The notes: generated by a model from the letters alone, not told the origin. Counted from the stretch's first letter, positions 46,445-57,035 are shown. The stretch: 64,000 bases of DNA from Acidobacteriota bacterium (GCA_016201205.1 JACQDF010000219.1:1-64000), one strand, 5' to 3'. Numbers and translations: made by a program.

Positions 46445-47709
46445 AGGCGCGTCTGCTCACTCTCGCCATAATGAGCATGGCAGCCCGCGCGGAGACTCCG
46501 ATCACGCCCGCCAAAGCCCGCGAGATGGCGCTTCAGCACAATCCCTCCATCGAGACTGCCCGCCGCAGGCTGGTGGAGGCCGATGCCAGGATTCGCCAGG
46601 CCCGAGCCGAATACTTTCCTCAACTCGGCTTCAGCGGCATAGCCAAGGCCGGTCTGTCAGGGGCTATGAACTTGATCAACCCCATGGGTCTCGCGAATTC
46701 CCCGTTCTTCCGCAATCTTGCCGGCTCCTTCAACGTGCAGTTCACTGGACTCGACTTTGGCCGCCGAGAGCACCGCCTGGCGTTGGAGCGGCAGCGACGA
46801 GAGGTGATCGAAGCCGAACTCCGGACCCGTGAAGCGGAAGTCCTGGCCGAGACCGAACGGGGTTACTATGAACTGCTCGGCGCGCGCCGGCTTCGGTCCG
46901 TGGCAGAATCCATCGTGCGAAGCCATGAGACGATCGTCCGGCAGGCGCAGGCGTATTACGATGCGCAAATGCGCTCTCGCGTCGATGTTGAGCTGGCTCG
47001 CACGGCTTTGGCTGGCGTCCAACTCCGGCTGGTGGAGGCCGGCAACGGCGTTCAGGTGGCCGCAGCCAGGTTTGGGCGTTCATTGGGCGGCGCACAGGAT
47101 ACAGATTATGTTCCCGACGAAGGTGATCTTGGCGTTGCCAGGCCTGAGCCGCTCGAGTCGCTGGTTAAGGAGGCATTCCGGCTCCGCCCCGAGTTACGAT
47201 CGCTCGCAGCCGAGCGGGAGGCGCTGGCGGAGAAGGTGCGGCTGGCGAGGAGCCAACGCAAGCCGCAGTTCTCTTTGGCCTTCGCCGGCGGTTACGCAAG
47301 ATTCACCGATGTCAAGGCTGAGCAGTTGATGGCGACCGGCCTCGGTTTGGGACTGCCGCTGTTCACCGGCGGAAGGCTGGAGGGACAGATTCAGGAGGCG
47401 AAAGCTGCGGTGCGCGTTCTCGAGAGCCGGCAGGAAGAGCTGAGGCAGCAAGTCGAGTTCGAGGTCCGCTCAGCATGGCTGCGTGTCGAGACTGCACTCG
47501 AGTTGGTCGCAGTGCGGAAGGTCCAGATCGAGTCGGCTCGGCAGGCGTTGCGCCTCGCGTCAGAGAGATACAAGGAACGGCTTGGCAGTGCGGTCGAATT
47601 GAATGCGGCGCAGGCTGACTTTGCGCAGGCGGCGGCGGGCGAAGTGACCGCTCTCTACGATGCGAAGGTCGCCGAGTCGGCGTTGCGCTTTGCCGCCGGC
47701 CAACGCTAG
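46441..47709 (+). CDS. TolC-family outer membrane efflux protein
   Basis: ALQHNPSIETARRRLVEADARIRQARAEYFPQLGF; second repeat RPELRSLAAEREALAEKVRLARSQRKPQFSLAFAGGYARF; overlaps the adaptor gene. Confidence 0.9.
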   Translation: MKARLLTLAIMSMAARAETPITPAKAREMALQHNPSIETARRRLVEADARIRQARAEYFPQLGFSGIAKAGLSGAMNLINPMGLANSPFFRNLAGSFNVQFTGLDFGRREHRLALERQRREVIEAELRTREAEVLAETERGYYELLGARRLRSVAESIVRSHETIVRQAQAYYDAQMRSRVDVELARTALAGVQLRLVEAGNGVQVAAARFGRSLGGAQDTDYVPDEGDLGVARPEPLESLVKEAFRLRPELRSLAAEREALAEKVRLARSQRKPQFSLAFAGGYARFTDVKAEQLMATGLGLGLPLFTGGRLEGQIQEAKAAVRVLESRQEELRQQVEFEVRSAWLRVETALELVAVRKVQIESARQALRLASERYKERLGSAVELNAAQADFAQAAAGEVTALYDAKVAESALRFAAGQR

Positions 47710-47914
47710 ACAAAATGCGATCGCTATCTATGGCGACGAGACCGACCACCCTGCCCATGGAGCGCAGCGGCGTCCTTGGCTTGATCCAGCCCGTCGAGCG
47801 TCAGTTCGATCTGCACGAAGTGCTGCCAGTCCCGCTCTATCTCGGCGGCTCGCTTACTCTTTTCAGTTTGGCTGGATCTCCCACCGGAAGGTGGCCGTAA
47901 GTCTTTGAGTTCAG

Positions 47915-47991
47915 TGGTGGGCCCGACAGAACTCGAATCTGTGACCTCTACCGTGTCAAGGTAGCGCTCTAACCAACTGAGCTACGGGCCC
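47915..47991 (-). tRNA. tRNA-Val (GAC anticodon), CCA encoded
   Basis: GGGCCCGTAGCTCAGTTGGTTAGAGCGCTACCTTGACACGGTAGAGGTCACAGATTCGAGTTCTGTCGGGCCCACCA; 7-bp acceptor stem, anticodon stem CTACC/GGTAG with loop TTGACAC. Confidence 0.95.
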
Positions 47992-48028
47992 TCGCGCGGT
48001 GACGCCTTAGTGTAACACGGCGGGCGTC

Positions 48029-48859
48029 TCAGATCCCCTTCAAATCCTTCAAACCCGCCTCCACCTTCTTCCTCAGCGCCTTGGACTCTTTGTTCTCCGG
48101 AAGCCCTTTCAGCGTCTCGAGCGCCTGCGTCAGGAAATGCTTGTAGTGATCCGGCCGTCCCAGTTTCTTCTTGCCAAACAGCGCCGCCTGGGCATGGAGC
48201 GTCTGCGCCATCGCCTGCATGAATACATCTTTGGACACCTTCGCCGACTCACTCTTCAGCACATCGGTGGCCTTGGCTGTATCGTTGGACGCGCCGGCGG
48301 CACTGCAAACCGCCAGCAGGACGCTGCGCCTGAGTGCGTCGTTCTGCGCCTTTTCCACGTCCGGCGGTCCGGGCAGAAAGCCCGTCGATACTTTGTCGAG
48401 CATGGCCACCGGCGCCACCGTTCCAGCCGGCACTCTGAATTCAAGCGGCACTTCCGACCCCGTCTGCGCCTTCGTAAACTTGTCGAAGTCTTCAGCGAAC
48501 TGTATCGAGTATCGCGACGCTATCGAGCGGAAGCTGCCGACGTATTTGTGGAACGGCGTCGCGTTTGTCTTGTTCGCCTGCGCCCCTTGCTCGAAGGTTT
48601 CGGCGATGTCGATGTACGCCTGGGCAATGCCGGCGAGCAGCACCAGCCGAAATGGCCGCGCCTTGGCGGTAAAGTCGTTTTGCGAGTTCAGGATCTTCTC
48701 CAACTGGTCGCTCGCCTTGCCGTAGTCGCTATTGCCAACGTTCTCTTTGGCCGCCTGCCAATAGAAGGCCGGCGTTCCAGGTCTCGGCGGCGTCGGCCCG
48801 CTGGAGCAGGAAAAGATTGGCAGCATCATCGCGCCAATGAGCAGGGGTTTCCGGTGCAT
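48029..48859 (-). CDS. Putative lipoprotein of unknown function
   Basis: Internal ATG at 48859: MHRKPLLIGAMMLPIFSCSSGPTPPRPGTPAFYWQAAKENVG, lipobox PIFSC. Confidence 0.7.
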   Translation of the reverse strand: MHRKPLLIGAMMLPIFSCSSGPTPPRPGTPAFYWQAAKENVGNSDYGKASDQLEKILNSQNDFTAKARPFRLVLLAGIAQAYIDIAETFEQGAQANKTNATPFHKYVGSFRSIASRYSIQFAEDFDKFTKAQTGSEVPLEFRVPAGTVAPVAMLDKVSTGFLPGPPDVEKAQNDALRRSVLLAVCSAAGASNDTAKATDVLKSESAKVSKDVFMQAMAQTLHAQAALFGKKKLGRPDHYKHFLTQALETLKGLPENKESKALRKKVEAGLKDLKGI

Positions 48860-48993
48860 GGGTGTCTCCGGGAAATGATTATCACAGTGCGGCGTCCAGT
48901 GCAATCGGCCCTGTCGCCCACAGTCGCCCACAACGGCGAGAAACTGAACATTGCGCAGCATGAGTCTCCCTAGTATATTCGGACTGGTCTGCC

Positions 48994-50943
48994 ATGCAAT
49001 TTCTACTTTTTCTGCTGCTCACCACCACCGCTTCCGCCGAACCCGTCATCTTGAGCCTCGAGAAATCACCGCACGCCCGCTTGAAGAATGTCCCTCTCTC
49101 CGCGGTCCGGATCACCAGCGGCTTCTGGGCCGAGCGACGCAGGATCAACGTCGAGCGAAGCATCCCCACCATGCTCGAGCTGCTCGAAGAGCACGGCGTG
49201 ATGGATAATTTCCGCCGCCTCAGCGGGCGGAAGAGCGCCGCCCGCCGCGGGCCGCTCTACACGGACTCCGACATCTACAAGTGGATGGAAGCGGTCGGCT
49301 TCGTCTTGCAGTCCGAAGACCATCCGGCGCTCAGAGCCGCCTTCGAACGCCTGACGGAAGACATCCTGGCCGCACAGGAGCCTTCCGGCTACCTCAACAC
49401 GTACTATCAGGACGACCTCCGCTCGAAGCGCTTTACGGAAATGCACCGCGGCCATGAATTGTACTGCCTCGGCCATCTGCTCGAAGCGGCGATCGCCTAC
49501 TATCGAGCCACTGGCAACCGCCGCCTGCTGGATGGCGGCATCCGCTTCGTCGAATACCTGCTCAGCGACTTCGGACCGGACAAGCGCCCTCTGCTCGCCG
49601 GCCATCCCAACATCGAGATGGCGCTCATCGAGCTGTACCGTACCGCAGCCGATAAGCGCTATCTTGATCTGGCCGCCTATATCCTGCGCGGTGACGGTGA
49701 AAAGCTGAAGCTCACGCCCGCGCAGCTTACCTACATGTTCAGCGGCAAGCCCTTCATCGAGCGCACCATTCTGGAAGGGCACGCCGTCCGCGCCGGCTAT
49801 GCGGCTGCCGGCGCCGCCGATTACCTGCTGGAAACCGGCGACCCCGCTTACAAGCGCACGCTCGACCTGCTCTGGGACGATCTGGTGCGGCACAAGATGT
49901 ACGTCACCGGCGGCATTGGCTCGCGAGCCGAGGGGGAAGCGTTCGGCGAGGCCTACGAATTGCCCAACGCCAGGGCTTACACGGAAAGCTGCGCCGCCAT
50001 CGCCAACATGATGTGGAACTGGCGCATGCTCGCCGCCACCGGCGATGCCAAGTACGCCGACGTCATCGAAACGGCGCTCTACAACTCGATCAACTCCGGC
50101 ATGTCGCTCGACGGCACACTGTACTGCTACCGCAATCCGCTCGAGCTACGCGGCGATGCGAAGGAGAGAATCCGCAATCCGTGGTATAGCACCACCTGCT
50201 GTCCGCCGAACCTCGAGCGCATTCTCGCCTCGCTGCCCGGATATCTCTACTCGACTTCGCAGGAAGGGCTGTACGTGCATCTCTACGAGAACAGCACGCT
50301 CAACGGGAAGCTCGCCGATGGCTCGCCAATCGGCATGACGCAATCGACGCGCTATCCCTGGGAAGGCGGAATCGACATCGCCGTGAACCCGTCGGGGACG
50401 AAAGAATTCACGCTCTTGCTGCGCATCCCGGGATGGGCTGCCGGGGCGCAGCTTAGCGTGAACGGCAAGAGCCTGGGAGCCGTCAAGCCCGGCGAGTACT
50501 TCGCCGTGCGGCGGAACTGGCGGCCCGGCGACCATGTGCGCCTTTCGCTTCCAATGGATGTGCAGCTCCTGGTGGCGCATCCGCTGGTCAAGGAGAATAG
50601 CGGCCGCGTCGCCGTCCGGCGCGGACCGCTCATCTATACACTCGAGCAGACGGATCAGCCTTCGGGCGTGTCCGTGCTGGAAAGCGCGCTGGTTCTTTCT
50701 TCGGAGCCCGCGAAGGATTTCACCGCCGAATTCCGCCAACATCTGCTTGGCGGAGTCGTCGTGCTGAAGCATCGCGGCGCCGCGCCGCCGACGCCCTACG
50801 CGCAAATTCCGCTATACCAGAGTCTGGCCGTGGCGCCGTCGAAACCTGGCAAGCCCGTGGACCTCGTTCTTGTGCCCTACTACACCTTCTCGAACCGCGG
50901 CCCGGCCGCCATGCAAGTGTGGATGCCTTACTTGCGGCGCTAA
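48994..50943 (+). CDS. Glycoside hydrolase family 127 (beta-L-arabinofuranosidase-like)
   Basis: VRITSGFWAERRRINVERSIPTML, GHELYCLGHLLEAAIAYYRATG, YVTGGIGSRAEGEAFGEAYELPNARAYTESCAAIANMMWNWRML, NPWYSTTCCPPNLERILASLPGYLYS. Confidence 0.92.
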   Translation: MQFLLFLLLTTTASAEPVILSLEKSPHARLKNVPLSAVRITSGFWAERRRINVERSIPTMLELLEEHGVMDNFRRLSGRKSAARRGPLYTDSDIYKWMEAVGFVLQSEDHPALRAAFERLTEDILAAQEPSGYLNTYYQDDLRSKRFTEMHRGHELYCLGHLLEAAIAYYRATGNRRLLDGGIRFVEYLLSDFGPDKRPLLAGHPNIEMALIELYRTAADKRYLDLAAYILRGDGEKLKLTPAQLTYMFSGKPFIERTILEGHAVRAGYAAAGAADYLLETGDPAYKRTLDLLWDDLVRHKMYVTGGIGSRAEGEAFGEAYELPNARAYTESCAAIANMMWNWRMLAATGDAKYADVIETALYNSINSGMSLDGTLYCYRNPLELRGDAKERIRNPWYSTTCCPPNLERILASLPGYLYSTSQEGLYVHLYENSTLNGKLADGSPIGMTQSTRYPWEGGIDIAVNPSGTKEFTLLLRIPGWAAGAQLSVNGKSLGAVKPGEYFAVRRNWRPGDHVRLSLPMDVQLLVAHPLVKENSGRVAVRRGPLIYTLEQTDQPSGVSVLESALVLSSEPAKDFTAEFRQHLLGGVVVLKHRGAAPPTPYAQIPLYQSLAVAPSKPGKPVDLVLVPYYTFSNRGPAAMQVWMPYLRR

Positions 50944-52124
50944 ACACGCTCCATCCGCCGCGCCTGCTGATTCCACTGAATCCGCCGTCCCGTCTTCAGC
51001 GACTCCATGGCCATGCACAGCACAATGTTGGTCGACTGACCCATCTCGATGGTCGCGTTCGGATCCTGGCGCGTCCTGACGCATTCGAGGAAATTTCGGA
51101 TGTGGGCCCGCGCCGCGCCATTGAAAGCGTCCGGCCGCCGCACCTCGGATTCCGGCTTCAAATCCACAGCCTTCGGGTTTTCGCGGAACAGAGCGTACGA
51201 TTCACGCCCCATGTCCAGCCGCGCCCTGCTCCCGTGAAACTGCTTCATCTGATCGTTGATGGCCGCATAACGCATCGCCTGATAGCCGAGTGTAAACACC
51301 GCCAGGTAGCCTTCCGGGTACTCGACCGACATCGTGCACGTCTCCGGAACCTCCGCGCCGGCGATATTCGGCCGGACTGCGCTCGCCGTCACCGCCACCG
51401 GATGCGTCGAGTTCATGAACCAGTGGATGGCGTCCATGACGTGGGCCGCCTGGCCCACCAGCAAGCCGCCTGAATAATCCCAGAACCAATACCAGTTGAA
51501 GAACCGCTCCGGCGAGAGGTCGCGCTTCTCCGTGTTGCCGAGCCACTCGGTCCAATCGAGCTTGCCCTGCAAGCTGGCCTTGCGAAACGCCGCCGTGTGG
51601 TTGTACCACCAACTGTTCACCAGCCGCACTTTGCCGAGCACGCCGGAGTCCATGATCTTCTTGCCCTCGAGGAACAGATCGAAGCTGCGCCGCTGCGTTC
51701 CCACTTGCACCACGCGCCTGGTGCGACGCACCGCTTCGATCATGCGAAAGCCATCCTCGATGGTGTGCGCCAGCGGCTTTTCGACGTACACGTCTTTGCC
51801 GGCCTGGACGGCGTCGATCGTCATCTGGGCGTGCCAGTGGTCCGGCGTCGCAATCACCACGATGCCGAGCGACTTGTCGTCGAGCAGACGCCGGTAGTTG
51901 CCGTAGGGTTTCGCTCCGCTGGAAGCCACTCTGAGTCCGGCTTGCAGATTCGGCTCATACACGTCGCAAACGGCCGCCATCTCGACGCCGATTTCCTTGA
52001 ATTCTCCGGTCAGGTAGCGGCCGCGGCCGCCCGCTCCGATGATCGCACCCCGGATACGGTCCTGGGCCGCAAGAGCCATGCCGGCCGCCGCGGTTGTGAT
52101 TGCAGTTCTGCGATGGATTGCCAT
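50940..52124 (-). CDS. Gfo/Idh/MocA family oxidoreductase with Tat-like leader
   Basis: MAIHRRTAITTAAAGMALAAQDRIRGAIIGAGGRGRYLTGEFKEIGVEMAAVCDVYEPNL; DVYVEKPLAHTIEDG. Internal ATG at 52124. Confidence 0.92.
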   Translation of the reverse strand: MAIHRRTAITTAAAGMALAAQDRIRGAIIGAGGRGRYLTGEFKEIGVEMAAVCDVYEPNLQAGLRVASSGAKPYGNYRRLLDDKSLGIVVIATPDHWHAQMTIDAVQAGKDVYVEKPLAHTIEDGFRMIEAVRRTRRVVQVGTQRRSFDLFLEGKKIMDSGVLGKVRLVNSWWYNHTAAFRKASLQGKLDWTEWLGNTEKRDLSPERFFNWYWFWDYSGGLLVGQAAHVMDAIHWFMNSTHPVAVTASAVRPNIAGAEVPETCTMSVEYPEGYLAVFTLGYQAMRYAAINDQMKQFHGSRARLDMGRESYALFRENPKAVDLKPESEVRRPDAFNGAARAHIRNFLECVRTRQDPNATIEMGQSTNIVLCMAMESLKTGRRIQWNQQARRMERV

Positions 52125-52155
52125 AGGTCGATTGTGGCGCAGACTTCCCGTATAT

Positions 52156-54969
52156 TCAAAGGACGCTGGCCTGGAGAGTTTCACGCCGCAGCCACTCCTC
52201 GAGCTTATCCGGCCGCAGCGGGCCGCCGATCCAGTGTCCCTGCGCCTTGTGGCAGCCCAGATCGCGCAACAACTCCAACTGCCGTGCATTCTCGACGCCT
52301 TCCGCGGTCACCTCGAGCCCGATATTGCGCGCCAGCTCGAGAATGGTCTTCACCAGCGTCCGTGCTTCGGAGGACTCGTTCATTTCCGCGACGAAAGAGG
52401 GGGCGATCTTCAGCGCCTGGACCGGAATCCAGCGCAGGTAGCTCAGCGAAGAGTACCCCGTGCCGAAATCGTCCAGCGACAGACGCACTCCCATCTCGCG
52501 CAGCCGCTCCAGCTTCTGCCGGGCGGCGGCGACGTTCTCCATGATGGCGCTTTCGGTCAGCTCCAGCTCGAGCAGGCACGGCGGCAGCCCGCTTTCGGCC
52601 AGGGCGGCTGCCACTGTGTCCACAACATCAGGACGTGCAAACTGCTTTGGAGATACATTCACGGAGATGCGCACGCCTTCCTGTCCCTGACTCCAGGCGG
52701 CCGCCCACCGGCATGCGTCTCTGAGCACCCAGGCGCCGATGGAAGCGATCATCCCGCACTCCTCGGCGATGGGAATGAATCGCGACGGCGGCACGCGGCC
52801 CAGCGTGGGGTGCTGCCATGTCAGCAGCACCTCGAATCCCGCCAGCGGCTGGCGGCTCTCCTGAATATTGCGAATGGGCTGGAAGGAAAGCTCCAGTTCA
52901 CCCCTCTCGGGCGCCTGCCTCAACGCGTGCTCGATCTCGAGCCGCGAGGCGTGCCGTCTCTCAAGTTCCGGCGCGAAGCAGGCCAGATCGTTCTTGCCGC
53001 TTCTCTTCACCTGGTACATCGCCATATCGGCGTTGGCGAGCAGCGTTTCCGAGCGGCCGTTGAGCGGATCCAGACTGATGCCGATGCTCGCCGTGACGTA
53101 CAGCACTCTCCCATCCCAGTCGATCGGGGCGCGCAATGAGTCCAGCAGCGCCTGCGCCCGCCCGCGGACTTGCCTGGCGTCTGTCACCGGACGCAATACC
53201 GCCACGAATTCGTCCCCGCCGATTCGCGCGCACTGCTCTCCTTCCTTCAGCCATGCCCGAAGACGGGCCGCGGTTGCCCGCAACACGGCATCGCCGGCGG
53301 CGTGCCCGAGATGGTCGTTGATCTGCTTGAAGCGGTCCAGGTCGACAAAGACCGCGGCCATTCGATGTTCCGGGATCGCTGTTGTGTTCCACTCATCGAG
53401 CGCCCGCACCAGCGCGTCCCGGTTTGGCAGCCCGGTGAGCACGTCGTGACGCGCCTGATAGGCGAGTGTGTCCGTCAGCCGCCGGCGCTCGATGGCGATC
53501 GCCGCCAGTTGCGCCGCCCGCTCGATCAATTCCCGGTCCAGCCGCCGCGGCTCGATGGCCAGCCTGGTATACACGACCAGCAATCCCAGCAGCTCGCCGG
53601 CGCCGGAGAGAATCGGGCTCGCGCCGCCCGCGAGCCAGCAGTACTCATGCAGGCCGCTCCGCTTCCCCTCGGGGCCGCATTTCGGAGACGCTGTCTGGAA
53701 GATCTCCGTCTGCCGGCGAGCCGCCGCTGAAAGGCAGCAGCCCTCGACATACACGATGGCCGCCTCCTGCATCTTGGGGCGGAAATCCCGCGGCATCGAC
53801 GGCGCCGCCACACAACTGAGCGTCCCATTCCGCTCCAGGCTGATCGAGGCCGTCAAATCCGGCGCCTGCCGCTCCACCAGCAACGCGATCTGCTCCAGAA
53901 TCGCATCCAGCGGCTGGTCTTTTGCCACCATCTCCAGAATCCGGCCGCGATCCCTGTCCGACACCTCGGATCGCCGTCTGGCCTCGCGCATCCGCTCTTC
54001 CTGGATCGATCGCCCGATGCCCTTCGCCATCAGCTCGATCACTTCCGCTTCGTGTGAGGTGTACGGAATCCGCCTCTGGTGGGGAGAGGCGAAGCTGAGC
54101 ACGCCGAACGGCTCGCCATCCACCAGGATCGGCGCTCCAATGTAGGACGACGGACCCCACGAGGTGTAGTACTTCCTGCCGTCAAACAATGGATCGGCGC
54201 TGACCGACTCACAGAGCACGGTTCTCTGCTCTTTCACCACAACGCCCGAGAAGTCGCGGTCCGTCTCGAACACCATGCCGCCGGACGGTGCAGGCTCGCC
54301 CGCAAGCGCCGCGCGGAGGCCGGCGTAGCGGCCCCGCAACTGTGTCACCGCTCCACTGGTCATCCCGAAGATCGCTCTGCCTGCCTCCAGATAGTCGGCC
54401 AGAAGCTGGTCGAGCGACTCGTAGTGGGTCGTGCTCAGGCGGTGCAACTGCCGCAAGTCTTCTCCGTATTTTGCCAGCTCCAAAGTTTTTTCCAGGAGTT
54501 GTTCCTGCACTTCCAGGCGCTCGGTCTCGCGCTCCGACTCCAGCTCCAGACCGGCTTGCCTGGCCAGCTCATTCAACTGCTGAGCCTGCGCCGGCAGCGG
54601 AGTGTAAGGCTGGGCGCGGGCGGCCAGCAGGATTCCTGTTGTTCTGCCGCTTCCGGAAACCGGCGATGCCACACAGGACAGAAGCTGTCCCGGCGGTCCC
54701 GTGAAACGCCAATCCTCACGCACATCCGCCACACACTGGTAATGATCACGTCCCTTGACGCGCCACAGTCTTTCCGCCATCGCCTGCAACTCGCTGGCGT
54801 CCACCTCGGGCAAGGCGAACCCGCATCGCGAGCGGAGCCCGGCATCCTGGGCAACAAACAGGGCCGCCGCTGGAGCTTCAAAAAGCTGCGCCGCACGCAT
54901 GACGATCTGCTCCAAACGATGCTCGCGCGGCTCGCGGTCCTCAAAAGCGACACTGGTTGCTGCACGCAT
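52156..54969 (-). CDS. GAF-GAF-GGDEF-EAL cyclic-di-GMP signalling protein
   Basis: YQARHDVLTGLPNRDALVRAL, AVFVDLDRFKQINDHLGHAAGDAVLRATAARL; CARIGGDEFV; EAL-type GFEVLLTWQHPTLGRVPPSRFIPIAEE..., LSLDDFGTGYSSLSYLRWIPVQALKI. Confidence 0.93.
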   Translation of the reverse strand: MRAATSVAFEDREPREHRLEQIVMRAAQLFEAPAAALFVAQDAGLRSRCGFALPEVDASELQAMAERLWRVKGRDHYQCVADVREDWRFTGPPGQLLSCVASPVSGSGRTTGILLAARAQPYTPLPAQAQQLNELARQAGLELESERETERLEVQEQLLEKTLELAKYGEDLRQLHRLSTTHYESLDQLLADYLEAGRAIFGMTSGAVTQLRGRYAGLRAALAGEPAPSGGMVFETDRDFSGVVVKEQRTVLCESVSADPLFDGRKYYTSWGPSSYIGAPILVDGEPFGVLSFASPHQRRIPYTSHEAEVIELMAKGIGRSIQEERMREARRRSEVSDRDRGRILEMVAKDQPLDAILEQIALLVERQAPDLTASISLERNGTLSCVAAPSMPRDFRPKMQEAAIVYVEGCCLSAAARRQTEIFQTASPKCGPEGKRSGLHEYCWLAGGASPILSGAGELLGLLVVYTRLAIEPRRLDRELIERAAQLAAIAIERRRLTDTLAYQARHDVLTGLPNRDALVRALDEWNTTAIPEHRMAAVFVDLDRFKQINDHLGHAAGDAVLRATAARLRAWLKEGEQCARIGGDEFVAVLRPVTDARQVRGRAQALLDSLRAPIDWDGRVLYVTASIGISLDPLNGRSETLLANADMAMYQVKRSGKNDLACFAPELERRHASRLEIEHALRQAPERGELELSFQPIRNIQESRQPLAGFEVLLTWQHPTLGRVPPSRFIPIAEECGMIASIGAWVLRDACRWAAAWSQGQEGVRISVNVSPKQFARPDVVDTVAAALAESGLPPCLLELELTESAIMENVAAARQKLERLREMGVRLSLDDFGTGYSSLSYLRWIPVQALKIAPSFVAEMNESSEARTLVKTILELARNIGLEVTAEGVENARQLELLRDLGCHKAQGHWIGGPLRPDKLEEWLRRETLQASVL

Positions 54970-55051
54970 GCTGGGTGCGTTGTTGTTACCAGTGTGCGGG
55001 AAAGCACGGGCCGTTCTCTATTAGACCGGGTAGATGGTACGTACTGGAACT

Positions 55052-56449
55052 TCAAAACTCGGCGTGCCCCGGCGTCCGTGGGAACGGAATCACGTCCCGG
55101 ATATTCTTCATCCCGGTTACATACATCATCATGCGCTCGAAGCCCAGCCCGAAGCCGGAGTGCGGCACGCCGCCAAAGCGCCGCAGGTCGAGGTACCACC
55201 AGTAGTTCTCCTCCGGCAGGCGGTGCTCGCGCAGCTTCTCGAGCAGCACGTCCAGCCGCTCTTCCCTCTGGCTCCCGCCGATGATCTCCCCGATCCCCGG
55301 CGCCAGCACGTCCATTGCCCGCACCGTCTTGCCATCGTCGTTGGATCGCATGTAAAACGCCTTGATCCGCGCGGGATAGTCGGTGACGATCACTGGCCGC
55401 TTGAAAATCTCTTCCGTCAGGTAGCGCTCATGCTCGCTCTGCAAGTCCGAGCCCCAGCTCACCGGAAATTCCCATTGCCGGCCCGACTTCTCGAGGATTT
55501 CGACCGCCTGGGTGTACGGCAGGCGGGCGAATTCGCTTCCGGCGACGTTCTCGAGCGTCGCCAGCAGGCTTGGCTCATAGCGCTGGTTAAAGAACTCCAG
55601 ATCCGGCCGGCAATGTTCCATCACGTAGCTGATCAGATACTTGAGAAATTCCTCCGCCAACTGCTGGTTGCCCTCGAGATCGCAAAACGCCATCTCCGGC
55701 TCGATCATCCAGAACTCGGCCAGGTGACGCGGCGTGTTCGAATTCTCCGCGCGGAACGTCGGGCCGAATGTATACACGTTGGTGAACGCCAGCGCGAAGA
55801 TCTCCGCCTCGAGCTGCCCGCTCACGGTAAGATAAGCCGGCTTCGAGAAAAAATCCTTGGTGTAATCGATCCGGCCGCCGTTCTCCGGCGAACGCGGCGG
55901 ATTGGCGACGTCCAGCGTCGTCACCTGGAACATGGCGCCGGCGCCCTCGGCATCCGATGTCGTCAGGATCGGCGCATGCACATACAGGAATCCACGCTCC
56001 TGGAAGAATTTGTGGATGGCGTACGCCAGCGCGTTCCGGACGCGGAAGACGGCGCCGAAGGTGTTACTACGCGGGCGGAAGTGACCGAACTCGCGCAGCG
56101 TTTCCAGATTGTGCCGCTTCTTCTGGAGCGGATAGGTCTCCGGAGGCGACGCGCCGATCACCTCGAGCGTTTCGGCCCGCAGCTCGACCGCCTGCCCTTT
56201 GCCCGGCGATTCCACCATCTCGCCCGACACGCGAACCGCCGCCCCCGTGGTCGCCTTCGCCAGCGTCTCCTCGACGGTTTTGCCCGCCTCTAAGACGATT
56301 TGCAGGTCCGGAAACGAGGAGCCGTCATTGATCTGAATGAAGTGGACGCCCTTGCTGTCCCGGCGCGTCTTGATCCAGCCGTGCGCCGTCGCCTTCGTTC
56401 CAGGCGGCAGCGCCAGCAAATGCCTGATGGTCCGTTCTCCGCGAATCAT
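55052..56449 (-). CDS. asnS: Asparaginyl-tRNA synthetase
   Basis: [90 protein letters not shown]. Confidence 0.95.
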   Translation of the reverse strand: MIRGERTIRHLLALPPGTKATAHGWIKTRRDSKGVHFIQINDGSSFPDLQIVLEAGKTVEETLAKATTGAAVRVSGEMVESPGKGQAVELRAETLEVIGASPPETYPLQKKRHNLETLREFGHFRPRSNTFGAVFRVRNALAYAIHKFFQERGFLYVHAPILTTSDAEGAGAMFQVTTLDVANPPRSPENGGRIDYTKDFFSKPAYLTVSGQLEAEIFALAFTNVYTFGPTFRAENSNTPRHLAEFWMIEPEMAFCDLEGNQQLAEEFLKYLISYVMEHCRPDLEFFNQRYEPSLLATLENVAGSEFARLPYTQAVEILEKSGRQWEFPVSWGSDLQSEHERYLTEEIFKRPVIVTDYPARIKAFYMRSNDDGKTVRAMDVLAPGIGEIIGGSQREERLDVLLEKLREHRLPEENYWWYLDLRRFGGVPHSGFGLGFERMMMYVTGMKNIRDVIPFPRTPGHAEF

Positions 56450-56489
56450 TCCATCTTCAATTATGCAGGCGCCGCGCCTGGTCCGGCTC

Positions 56490-56936
56490 CTATTCCACCT
56501 GGCCGCGGAAGCGCTGCTCGATGTGCGACCTCACGCCCTGATGCAACCGCTCCAGCTTATCCTTCTGGGGCTGGCTCAGCGAGTTGTAGAACTTCGCCAT
56601 GTTCTTCAGATGATTGGCCGCCATTTGCGACACCACCGGTCCGATGCTGCCGGCGATCTGTTGCAGCTCGGCTTCGGACTTGCCGGCTCTCACCGCTGAC
56701 CGCGCCTGCTCGAACGTCTGCCTGAGCTCGGCCGCGTAGGGCTCATTGGCCGTCCGCACCGATTCAAACAGCGCCTTCGCCTGCTCTTTCTGCTGCGCCG
56801 TCAGATCCAGATAGTCCGACAGGAACTGGAGCCCGCGCTCACCACGGCCGTTCCGGCCGAAACGCCCTGGGCCGGCCTGCGCCCATAGCATCCCCGCCGT
56901 CGCCGCCGCCGCCAAACAAATTGCTGTGAATTTCAT
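56490..56936 (-). CDS. Spy/CpxP-like periplasmic protein
   Basis: Signal peptide; [54 protein letters not shown]. Confidence 0.75.
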   Translation of the reverse strand: MKFTAICLAAAATAGMLWAQAGPGRFGRNGRGERGLQFLSDYLDLTAQQKEQAKALFESVRTANEPYAAELRQTFEQARSAVRAGKSEAELQQIAGSIGPVVSQMAANHLKNMAKFYNSLSQPQKDKLERLHQGVRSHIEQRFRGQVE

Positions 56937-57001
56937 GGAACTGAATCCTCCTGTCTTGAGACTAAGCAGCAGAACTTAAGGCGGTATTGCGCCGGTGTAA
57001 A

Positions 57002-57035
57002 TCTTTGCAAATTCGTCTTTACGAATCTTTACGAA
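57002..57035. promoter_or_regulatory. Putative response-regulator box (CpxR-type direct repeat)
   Basis: TCTTTACGAA twice in tandem (57016-57035) plus degenerate TCTTTGCAAA (57002-57011); on the minus strand GTAAA-N5-GTAAA. Confidence 0.55.

Noticed and set aside
47710-47910. Possible integrase/transposase remnant next to tRNA-Val (minus frame ...AAEIERDWQHFVQIELTLDGLDQAKDAAALHG...)
   Set aside because: No recognisable catalytic motif and no start codon; too short to support.
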